DNA of 64,000 nt from Brasenia schreberi (Eukaryota > Streptophyta > Magnoliopsida > Nymphaeales > Cabombaceae), in assembly GCA_036023115.1 (NCBI GenBank), contig JAYKKT010000061.1:18017501-18081500 (forward strand). Direction: 5' to 3'. How positions within the stretch are numbered: the first letter of the stretch is position 1; each line of letters starts with the position of its first letter. The notes under the pieces were generated by a model, which saw only the letters and a program-made list of their open reading frames with translations, was not told where the DNA came from and searched no databases. Shown piece after piece: positions 12,322 through 21,236 of the stretch. Position numbers and translations under genes: made by a program.

Positions 12322-13233
12322 GTAAGTGCTCGAATCTGGTTCTTTACGTTGTTTCAAATTCAATTCAATTTGATATGGGGTTGTAATAATGGAGCGTAGT
12401 CTCCCCCCGAGATGTAATATTATGGTTTGAAACACGAATCACACACGTACACTCGAGCCTTTCCGCTCTTATCTGCACACCTTTTGCACACAAAACGGGC
12501 CTCAACAGCCCATAGGATATAGCTCTATTTATATACATTCAGCTGGGTTTTAACGTTCAAGTCGTGTGAGTTGTCTTTCATTTTATACACTCAAAGCACT
12601 CACTCACAATTAAGCCTTTCTGCTCTTACATATACATACGTATTTCCCCTTTCAGCTGGGTTTTTAAGGTTCAAGTCGTGTGAGTTGCCCTTTCAATTTA
12701 TACACTCAAAGCACTCACTCACATTGAGCCTTCTCGCTCTTAAGATATAGCTATATATATTTTCCCTTCCGCATCTAAGATATAGCCATATTTCCCTTTC
12801 TGCTATTTCCCTTCTGCTATGTCTTTCGGGTTTTCCCTTCAAGTTGTGTGAGTTTGCATTGCATACCCACCACACTCGAGATAGGGAGCATACTTGCATC
12901 AAACCAGATTGATAAAATCGTATAGAACTTACCTTAAATCGAGCACTGGATGCACACGACTACACGCCAAAATTGGCTAAAACTCGAGAGACATAGGAAC
13001 GTGTAGATCCCTTGTATAAAATTTGCAATTTTGACAAAACCAATTGATAAAAACACTTTTACATTTTTAAAAGAGTCGTGGTTGTTCAAAAATCGAAATT
13101 TTCTGAAAAGCGTACAGACTGACCCTTGAGCACTGGTTCAAGAAGGTCTGCGACGAAAAGATCCCACTTATCCACAGTCGCCCCAAAAGTCAGATATTTT
13201 CAAAAATTACTTCGCTAGTTTGAGAAAGCTAGC

Positions 13234-13243
13234 TGGCACGCCC
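13234..13243 (+). other. PBS-like decamer in U5 of C
   Basis: TGGCACGCCC, identical to the first 10 nt of the PBS 90 bp downstream, directly after a degenerate form of the U5 inverted repeat. Confidence 0.65.
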
Positions 13244-13323
13244 TTTTTAAAGCGACGTAAGCATGAAAAGATTCGCTTCAGGCTTAAGAACCCGGAGACG
13301 AGGATTTTCCGTGTCTACAGATT

Positions 13324-13341
13324 TGGCACGCCCGGTGGGAC
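13324..13341 (+). other. Primer-binding site of C
   Basis: TGGCACGCCCGGTGGGAC, 4 nt after the LTR terminus. The complement ends in CCA, as a tRNA 3' end must. The same 18-mer occurs in A and D. I cannot name the tRNA from memory. Confidence 0.8.
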
Positions 13342-13409
13342 GTGGGTCTTTAGGAAAAATCGATACAAAACAAACCAATCTCTAAAAAAATCGTTTGTTT
13401 TCAAAGTGT

Positions 13410-13439
13410 TTTAACTCTTTGTCTTCTTTTATTTCATAG
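13410..13439 (+). promoter_or_regulatory. Splice-acceptor-like tract before C gag
   Basis: A long T/C-rich run ending TTTCATAG, 23 nt before the gag ATG. A and D have a similar tract ending TTACTTAG, 26 nt before theirs. It would let a donor in the LTR join the leader to gag. Confidence 0.5.
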
Positions 13440-13462
13440 TTGGATTTAAAAGCATCGGAGTC

Positions 13463-14399
13463 ATGTCGAGTTCAGACTCCAATGAAGTGTCTAGCCGGTT
13501 CTCATGCTCTTCAAGTTCTCATTCTAGAAGATCTTTGAAAAATCGAAAACAAAAGGAGGAAGAGTTAAAAAGAGAATACGAGGCCAAGGTCGCTGCACTC
13601 AGCCAAGAGGCTGAAGCAGCTGATTCGTGTTCATCACATGGCGAACCAATAAAGGCCAAAAAGAAGTTTGGAAAAACTCGTAAAAACAAGGAGACCTCTC
13701 AGATGGAAGGCCACCAATACCTCGATTCCTTCACTCACAAGGATCAAAAAGCCCTACAGCAGTTGCTGAAAGGGCAAAATAGAGAGAAAACAACGTATGT
13801 CCTATCTGATTTTCTCCCTTTAGATTACGAAACAGACAGTGACGACGAAATACCGAATTTCCATCGGTATGATGGCACGGGAGACCCTAGGTCTCACCTA
13901 CAGCTTTTCTCTCGTCGAGCCCACAAGAAAAAGAAGGACTCGATGAAATGGGTATATTGGTTCCCCTTATCCCTCAAAGGCACAGCTTCTAAATGGTTGG
14001 CTTCCTACGATTTGAGCCAGTTCACAACTTTTGAAGAGTTAGCGAACTGCTTCATGCAAAGATTTTCACACAACGTAGAAGTCACGCCTACATTGAACAC
14101 TTTGAGGGATACGAAGCAAGGTATGAACGAAGATGTGCATACATTTATCGTTCGATGGAGGTCTCTCCTTGGACAAGTACGAGAACCCATATCCGAAGGA
14201 TGCGCAGTAATGCTCATCCTGGACAATTTCAAAACTGAATTGAAAACTCTTCTTTCTTTACATGAAATCTCTACTTTCCACAAACTGATTAAAAAAGCAT
14301 CTCTTTTTGAGACGAATTTGAAAAAAGGGGTTTACGACCACCTGTGGAAAGGCAGCGTAAATCCAAAGACTCGCTTGGAAAAGCCCGGCAATTACAGGC
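13463..14399 (+). pseudogene. gag: C gag, N-terminal part (interrupted by B)
   Basis: The first 312 codons of Gag-protease, starting at a clear ATG (MSSSDSNEVSS) 121 nt after the PBS. It has a Ser-rich and charged N-terminus, then the plant retrotransposon Gag domain from about residue 120, with IPNFHRYDG, DSMKWVYWFPL, KGTASKWLASYD and FMQRFSHNVE. Gag forms the virus-like particle that packages element RNA. The frame is open up to 14399, where the TG of the B LTR enters; it resumes at 32008 in the same frame. The break comes from the insertion, not from point mutation. Confidence 0.9.
14395..14399. repeat. Left target-site duplication of B (CAGGC)
   Basis: CAGGC here and CGGGC at 32003-32007 flank B. 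The single G/A difference fits decay at a CpG. Confidence 0.8.
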
Positions 14400-15631
14400 T
14401 GTAAACACCCCAAAATCCCACGAATTTCTCAAAATCCATCTGGTTTTATACAAGCAGCCCCAAAGGGCCATTTTGAGTCTGGAAACCTAAGAGCCTTCCA
14501 GACAACTGTACATATGTTTTAAACTCTGTATTTCAAAAATATATAATATGGCTTTTGAAAACCTTTTAAAACACGTTTTGAAACCCAGAAGTGGCTTGGC
14601 CCGATCAAGACAGGACCAGGAGAGCTAAGAAGAGCCCGAAACCGGAGCACATGTCGAGCCCGGCACAGCAACTCTTGTATCACATCCATACCCCCAGGAT
14701 CTCGAACGTCCAAGACCCTGTTCTTATCAAAATATCATTTGAAGTCATCTCCGAAAGGCAGAAACGGAGGCGGACGAGCATGTTGGCAAAGACCCAACGC
14801 AGACGGAGTACTGATGCTGTCAGGCCCCGCACAAATCGTCTGTTTTGAACCCAGCTCGAAGGAGTCAGAGTTCAGTTTGGATTGGATCTGGACCATATAT
14901 ATCCAGATCCCAATCCAACCCCATATGTGGACTTGGATTTGGATTTGGATCCAGAGATCCAATCCAATATCCATATCCATGGCCCACATCACCTTCTCAT
15001 AAATGGAGGTGGGGCCCACTTGAAATTCACGTGGGATCATGGGCATGAGAGAGAGTGGGGATGAAAAATATCAAGAGTGTTGTAATTAAGCTTGACTTGT
15101 GTGTCAAGTTTGGGGTTAATCATGTGGGTTAGCCTAATTGAGTGGGTTTAAGCTTGTAATTAGCCAAAACCTAACCTAGGGCTGCACCAACATGAGGTGG
15201 TTAAGGTCTATGGGCCATGCAAAGGGAGCTCCTTCACCTAAACTTAACCCAAAACACCTAATCCTAGCCTTTCACCCTAATCCACCCCTAATCTGAGCCT
15301 AATCACCTAACCCACTTCCCTAATCCCGGCCTAATCCCAACCTAATCACCTAACCCACTTCCCTAATCCTTCCCTAAACCTAGGTTAATTTCCCTAAACC
15401 TAGCCTAAACCTAGCCTAATCACCTAACCTAGCTCACTAAACCTCACCCTAAAACCCAACCACCTAACCTAGCCCTAAACCCCTAAACCACCCCTAGCCC
15501 ACAATCTACCCAAACCACTAGTTTTCAAAATATCTGGCCCTACCCTTTCCAGCCCACCTTATCTTCATACCACCCTACCTAAACCACCTAACCACTACCC
15601 CAAACCCAGCCCTAACCGACCTACCCATCCC

Positions 15632-15639
15632 TATATAAA
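15632..15639 (+). promoter_or_regulatory. TATA box of B
   Basis: TATATAAA followed by a run of nine to ten C, the arrangement seen in all A-type LTRs. Confidence 0.65.
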
Positions 15640-16297
15640 CCCCCCCCCTTTTGGGGGCGGGTTTTCCTATCTAGTGGCTTCACCCATCCCAGCCAGGTCC
15701 CCTCTTCCCCCACTTCGCAGCCCAGCCGAACCTGCCCCAGTTGCTCCACCTGCACCGCCTGCACCACCACCATCCCTCCATCCCACCACAACTTGCACCG
15801 CCATCTCCACCACCCCCTCGGCCGAGCTTCACAGCCTGCCCACCTTCCTCCCAGTCGGGTACCACCTTCTCCACATTCGGTAAGTACCCCCCAACTCTAC
15901 CTAACTCCTTCTCTACTCCCTCTCCACTCCTAGCCACCCACCATACCATCATCTTACCTACACATCAGCCCTTTGCTGCCACCATTCTCACTTAGCCGAA
16001 CCTAGCACCACCTAAACCACCGGCCACTACCTAACCACCCTAACTACACCCGGCCAGCCATCTCTTTTCCCCTTAGACTCCCATTCGGCCTTCCCTTAAA
16101 CTCCTTTAGGTCCATACTCCCCAATACTCTAGACTCTCCTAGTGACCCTACACACTCACTTGGCCCAGCCCCTTTAATCCCCCACATCAAGGCAACACCC
16201 ATTTGCAGCCGGCCACCTTCGAGGCGCCTATCCCGCGCCCCACTTACAGCCGGCCAGCACCCTTTGTCATCCACCCTCGCGGAGCTCCCGTTTGTAG

Positions 16298-16352
16298 CCC
16301 AAGGCGAAGGCCAAGCCCATGCTCAAGCAAGGCCTCTACGGACCAGCTACTC
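16298..16352 (+). promoter_or_regulatory. Putative LTR micro-exon of B (55 nt)
   Basis: Acceptor-like CCCGTTTGTAG ends at 16297 and donor GTAAGT is at 16353-16358. An upstream donor, CGGTAAGTA (15880-15885), lies 241 bp after the TATA box. Confidence 0.45.
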
Positions 16353-16569
16353 GTAAGTGCCTAAACTCGGTCTTTAGTTGTATACTTGCTTGAGATTCAA
16401 TTTGATACGGGGTTGTAATAACGGAGCATAGTCTCCCCCCGCTTGTAATAACGTGGCTTGGCACACCCACACACGTGCACTCTCTTAGTGGTGCACGATT
16501 TTGAACACACACGGGCCTAATCAGCCCCTAATACATAAGTATATATATATATACTTTCATTTTCAAAGG

Positions 16570-16899
16570 GTTTTACTTAAGTTGGGTGCGTTGTCTTTCA
16601 ATTCAAGCACTCACACACATTGAGCTTTCGCTCTTATTTGAAAGACCCAAGTAAGGGCCGACCTATACTATTTGGGTTTCATTTCATGTCGTGTGAGTAA
16701 GTCTTTCAATTCAAGCACTTTCACACACATTGAGCTTTCGCTCTTATTTGAAAGACCCAAGTAAGGGCCGACCTATACTATTTGGGTTTCATTTCATGTC
16801 GTGTGAGTAAGTCTTTCAATTCAAGCACTTTCACACACATTGAGCTTTCACTCTTATTTGAAAGACCCAAGTAAGGGCCGACCTATACTATTTGGGTTT
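16570..16899 (+). repeat. 110-bp tandem units of B, left half
   Basis: Exact 110-bp spacing of TTGAGCTTTC-type cores at 16621, 16731 and 16841. A interrupts the array at 16899; more diverged units continue at 31115-31430. Confidence 0.9.
16895..16899. repeat. Left target-site duplication of A (GGTTT)
   Basis: GGTTT at 16895-16899 and 31110-31114. Removing A restores the tandem-repeat sequence TTTGGGTTTCATTTC of B. Confidence 0.95.
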
Positions 16900-16998
16900 T
16901 GTAGACGCGCGAAAAATCCCCGCCTCTTCGCCTCTTTCGTGGCTTAGAGTGGATCTTATCGTGCGTCTAAGGCCTAGATATACAAACAGGGCGTGCCA

Positions 16999-17018
16999 GC
17001 TAGCTTACTTAAGCTAGC
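16999..17018 (-). other. U5 hairpin of A 3' LTR with PBS-like decamer
   Basis: Arms GCTAGCTTA / TAAGCTAGC; in element sense TGGCACGCCC follows at 16989-16998. Confidence 0.7.
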
Positions 17019-17499
17019 GAAGATATATTAACACTGACTTCTAAACGTGGCGACTGTGAGCAAGTGAGCTCTTGTCGTCGCAGACCTTCTTGCACCGATG
17101 CGCAAGGGTCAGTCTGTACGCTTTTGCAAAAATCGAGTTTTAGGGAGAAAGTCTACGAAACGGTTCGAGGTGTCTATTTCGGGTCTTTAAGATGCGTTTG
17201 CATGTTTTTAGATCACGTGGATTTGTACGTGCCTAAGTCTTTTCTTTTATCCCTTTTTGGGTCGCCTAGTTTGTGTGTTATGAACACTCCACTACATGGG
17301 CGAATTCGAGCGGGGGTTGCTTCGATGCAATATGCGTCCTACCTCGTGGTATGGCGTAGATGCAATGCAAACTCACGCTACTCCAAAGGGAAAACCCGAA
17401 AATGTAAAGACAATGCTGAAGGGAAATAACAGAAGGGAAATAACCGAAGGGAAATAACAGAAGGGAAATAACAGAAGGGAAATATGTATATATCTTATG

Positions 17500-18020
17500 T
17501 ATATGAGCCCTTACTCGGGTCTTGCAAATAAGAGCGAAGGCTCAATGTGGGTGCGTGTTTGAATTGAAAGACTTACACACACGACATGAAATTAAACCCA
17601 AATATAAATTGCAGTATGGCCTTGACTAAGGTCTTGGGAGTAAGAGCGAAGGCTCAATGTGTGTGAGAGTGTTTGAATTGAAGTACTACACACACGACAA
17701 GAAATGAAACCCAAATAGTATAGGTCGGCCCTTACTTGGGTCTTTCAAATAAGAGCGAAAGCTCAATGTGTGTGAGAGTGTTTAAATTGAAAGACTTACT
17801 CACACGACATGAAATGCAACCCAAATAGTATAGGTCGGCCCTTACTTGGGTCTTTCAAATAAGAGCGAAAGCTCAATGTGTGTGAGAGTGTTTAAATTGA
17901 AAGACTTACTCACACGACATGAAATGCAACCCAAATAGTATAGGTCGGCCCTTACTTGGGTCTTTCAAATAAGAGCGAAAGCTCAATGTGTGTGAGAGTG
18001 TTTAAATTGAAAGACAACAC
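17500..18020 (-). repeat. 110-bp tandem units in A 3' LTR (5 copies)
   Basis: Two diverged and three near-identical units. Each has GAGCGAAAGCTC (or the AGGC form) and GTGTGAG facing CTCACAC about 20 nt later. D has three units in the same place. Confidence 0.9.
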
Positions 18021-18252
18021 ACCCAACTTAAACAAAACCCTTCGGAAATGAAATATATACGTACACTTATATATTAGGGGCTGATTAGGCCCGTGTGTGT
18101 TTGAAATTGTGCACGACTAAGAGAGTGCACGTGTGTGGTTGTGCCAAGCCACGTTATTACAAGCGGGGGGAGACTATGCTCCGTTATTACAACCCCGTAT
18201 CAAATTGAATTTCAAGCAAGTGTATGATCAAAGACCGAGTTTAGAAACTTAC

Positions 18253-18301
18253 AAGTAGCTGGTCCGTAGAGGTCTTGCTTGAGCGTGGCCTTGGCTTTGG
18301 G
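18253..18301 (-). promoter_or_regulatory. Putative LTR micro-exon of A 3' LTR (49 nt)
   Basis: Minus-strand acceptor-like CCCGTTTGCAG, then 49 nt, then donor GTAAGT (18247-18252). The 5' LTR copy is 29349-29397. Confidence 0.45.
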
Positions 18302-18955
18302 CTGCAAACGGGAGCTCCGCGAAGGTACGTGACCAAGAGTGCTGGCCGGCTGCAAATGGGCGCGGGATGGACGCCTCGAAGGGGGTCGGTGGCAAGTGGG
18401 CGGCGCCTCCAAGTAGGGAGTTTAGAGTGGCTGACTAAGTGGGTCTTAGGGTCACTAGGTAAGTTAGGGACTTAGGGAAACTGGACCTAAAAGGTGAGCT
18501 AGTGGGAAGGCCAAGAGGACGCCTAGGGGGAGGTCGGCCGAATGGGAGGTGGTGGCTGAGTAGTGGCCAGCCACTTGGGTTATCCTAGGTTCGGCTAGGC
18601 TTAGGTGGTGGCGGCAAAGAGGCTGAGCTAAGGGGAAGATGGGTGGCTAAGAGTGGAGAGGTGGTAGAGAGTGGTTTTGAGGGAGTTAGGGGGACTTACC
18701 GAATGGGAAGAAGTGGCGGCAAAGGTGGCTGTCGGCTGGTGGAAGATGGGAGAAGGAGAGGGCCCGGCTGAGTGAGGTGGTGGCGTCCGGCTGGTGGGGC
18801 AGTGATGGTGGATGGAAGAGGGAGAGTGGCGGAGCAGGTGGCGGCTGGTGGGGCTGGAGCTGCTGGGAAGACGGGTGAGAGATGGGAGAGGAAGAGGGCC
18901 CGGCTGAGAGTGGAAAGTGGTTCCCACTTGGAAAACCCGCCCACAATGGGGGGGG

Positions 18956-18963
18956 TTTAAATA
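18956..18963 (-). promoter_or_regulatory. TATA-like box of A 3' LTR
   Basis: TATTTAAA then a C run on the minus strand; the 5' LTR copy (30053-30060) would drive the element. Confidence 0.6.
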
Positions 18964-20012
18964 GGGGATGGGTAGGTCGGTTAGGTGGTTTAGGCTAGGT
19001 TTAGGCTAGGATTAGGGAAATTAATCTAGGTTTAGGGAAGGATTAGGGGAGTGGGTTAGGTGATTAGGTTGGGATTAGGCCGGGATTAGGGAAGTGGGTT
19101 AGGTGATTAGGTTCAGATTAGGGGTGGATTAGGGGTTTAGGCTAGGTTTAGGCATTTTTGGCTAGGTTTAGGTGATGGAGCTCCCTTAGCATGGCCCATA
19201 AACCTTGATCACCCCATGTTGGTGCAGCCCTAGGTTAGGTTTTAGCTAATTACAAGCTTAAACCCACTCAATTAGGCTAAACCACAAGATTAAACCCAAA
19301 CTTGACACACAAGTCAAGCTTAATACAACACTCTTGATATTTATCACCCCCACTCTCTCTCATGCCCAATATCCCACGTGAATTTCAAGTGGGCCCCACC
19401 TCCATTTATGAGAAGGTGATGTGGGCCATGGATATGGATATTGGATTGGATTTCTGGGTCCAAATCCAAATCCAAATCCACATATGGGTTTGGATTGGAA
19501 TCTGGATATATATGGTCCAGATCCAATCCAAACTGAACTCTGACTCCTTCGGGCCGGGTTCGAGACGGACGATTCGTGCGGGGCCTGACAGCATCAGTGC
19601 TCCGTCTGCGTTGGGTCTTCGCCAACATGGTCGCCCGCCTCCGTTTCTGCCTTCCGGAGATGACTTCAAATGATATTTTGGTAAGAACAGGGTCTTGGAC
19701 GTTCGAGATCCTGGGATGTGAATGAGATGCAAGAGATGCTGTGCCGGGCTCGACAGGTGCTCCGGTTCCGGGCTCTTCTTGGCTCTCCTGGTCCTGTCTT
19801 GATCGAAACAAGCCACTTCGGGGTTTCAAAACATGTTTTAAAAGGGTTTTCAAAAGCTATATCATATGTTTTTTTGAAAGATAAAGTTTAAAACATATAT
19901 ACAGGGTTGGTTTGGAAGGCTCCTGGGTTTCCAAACTCAAAATGGCCCTTTGGGGCTGTTTGTATAAAACCAGATTCGTTTAAGGAATTCGTGGGATTTC
20001 GGGGTGTTTACA

Positions 20013-20027
20013 GATGCCCCTCTTTGG
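20013..20027 (-). other. Polypurine tract of A
   Basis: CCAAAGAGGGGCATC on the minus strand, directly before the 3' LTR. Confidence 0.88.
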
Positions 20028-20059
20028 CCTTGTCCAAATAGATTTGGATAAGGGCAAAG

Positions 20060-20461
20060 ATGACAAACACCCCTTTTAATGTCTCCCTAGATCTAGCCAC
20101 GAAGAATATGGGATCGTCCCATTTTAACAAAATCTCAATTTTACAAACTCTGGTAGGAGGAGATATCATGCCAAAGGGTTCACTTATGGAATCTGGTCCT
20201 AAGTGGGATCATGTTCATGCAAGTACCATGCGTGGAATGCAGATGACATGGGTGTGGTGCCAAAAGTGGCGACCTCCCAGAGACCAGGTGTGGTCGAACT
20301 CTAGAGACTTACAAGGCCTACCGCTCCAAGTGAGCAAAAACCCTATGCTGTTCGATGTTCGGTTTTTAAAACTTATTTACAAAAGCTATTTACAAAAAGG
20401 GACAACTGTCTTGAGTCTCGATCCTAAGGATCTCGAGCTCTTCGCGCTTGCCCTTGTTTGA
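20060..20461 (+). CDS. Antisense ORF between pol and 3' LTR of A (133 aa), uncertain
   Basis: An ATG-initiated frame on the strand opposite to gag-pol, just inside the 3' LTR; a second open frame of 69 codons overlaps its end (20458-20667). D has the same pair (38036-38437, 38434-38643) with one Leu/Val change. I recognise no domain, signal or membrane segment. Some Tat-clade elements (for example Grande) are known to carry extra ORFs in this region, including antisense ones. In E and F the frame is broken near the start and C is diverged, so protein-level conservation is not shown. It may be a chance frame kept open by youth. Confidence 0.25.
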   Translation: MTNTPFNVSLDLATKNMGSSHFNKISILQTLVGGDIMPKGSLMESGPKWDHVHASTMRGMQMTWVWCQKWRPPRDQVWSNSRDLQGLPLQVSKNPMLFDVRFLKLIYKSYLQKGTTVLSLDPKDLELFALALV

Positions 20462-21190
20462 GTCTTAACACTCGCTTATCTAGCGGAGGTTTTATAAGAA
20501 AACAAGCCTCATTTCAAATTCCTACGCCTTACTCGAAAGGTCGAATTCTCAAACAAGATGAAATTCAAGCAAGTAAATCCTATTTTTACTTTAGGATTTC
20601 TCGAAATGAACCATGTTTAGCTTGGGATAAGCCAGGGATGGGAAAGAGATACCACGGTCCCTTCTGAAGCGTCCCGTGGTTTAAGGCATAGAAGGCGGAA
20701 AACTGCTCTTTTTGAGCTTTTTGGCCTCTTTTTCCTTTTTTTCATAGAGGGTCTCCCTTTGGGAGTATTTTTTCTTTAATCCCTCTTTTTATAAGAGAAT
20801 CGATTTTTCTTTTTTCAAGTCTGGTTTCTTTCTTTTGGAAAGAGACTTTAAATGGGAAATTCCCTTTTGATTTGGGCCTTTGTTTTCCTTTTGGAAGGAG
20901 AAGAGAAGAGGGGAGGACTTATCCCAAGCCTACACTCGATCCATTCCAGATCAGCCTATTTAGAAATAGCACGTACTACTTGCAAGTATCTTGCTATGTT
21001 GAACTAGGCCTTTCTTTGTAAGATGAAGGATTTTGAAATGCAACCACGATTTTGAAAACTCCCCTCTTTCACAAGTGCGAATTCTCTCACTCAGGGTCAC
21101 ACGAGTTGCTTTTGCACCTCATTTACATGTCTCAGGGCAGCTATCCTTCGCAAATTTTCGAAAACTGGAATTTTAATCCAGATCCTACAC
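20462..21190 (-). other. 3' untranslated region of A
   Basis: It has no sense ORF. It includes CTCCC-TTT-GGGAG (20753-20765) and a GCTC-TTTTT-GAGC inverted repeat, both also present in C, D, E and F. Confidence 0.6.
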
Positions 21191-21236
21191 ATGATACTTC
21201 TTTAAGTATTGAATATTGATAGGATCTGCTAAATTC

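Larger units (their letters stand above)
10432..13319 (+). repeat. 5' LTR of C (2888 bp)
   Basis: Starts TGTAAACACCCC and ends TCTACA. In order it contains a hexamer block rich in GGATCC/TTTGGA (about 10975-11075), a TATA box (11089-11096), a GA repeat (about 11165-11182), donor-like AAGGTAAGC (11389-11394), a CTAA/CTCGGCC-rich stretch, an acceptor and second donor bounding 12252-12321, two degenerate units of about 114 bp (about 12538-12760) and the conserved U5 end with the PBS-like decamer 13234-13243. Confidence 0.93.
16900..20012 (-). repeat. 3' LTR of A (3113 bp)
   Basis: TGTAGACG to TTTACA on the plus strand. It has five 110-bp units (about 17500-18020; last three exactly 110 bp apart at 17721, 17831, 17941), donors at 18247-18252 and 18694-18699 (minus strand), a TATTTAAA box (18956-18963) and the hexamer block (about 19450-19530). 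Compared with the D LTR it has two more tandem units and lacks 179 bp just upstream of the TATA box. Confidence 0.96.

Noticed and set aside
14400..16899. Left part of B as the 5' LTR of a full plus-strand element paired with 31115-32002
   Set aside because: The two parts are complementary halves of one LTR, not two LTRs. Together they give one full length and share the interrupted tandem array.
17064..17429. 121-codon plus-strand frame, repeated at 28161-28526
   Set aside because: Antisense to the U5 end of minus-strand LTRs. It recurs only because the LTR recurs, and in C and E the equivalent frame is not conserved.
17721..18020. Regular 110-bp repeats as a CRISPR array or centromeric satellite
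   Set aside because: No repeat/spacer structure, and the array sits at a fixed place in every LTR with only two to six copies. It is an LTR-internal tandem repeat in plant DNA.
19344..19853. 169- and 136-codon open frames, repeated at 30441-30950, 37320-37829 and 48374-48883
   Set aside because: They lie inside LTR U3, overlap each other on both strands, use the TTTGGA hexamer run (repeated Asp-Leu, Ile-Trp) and have no family resemblance.
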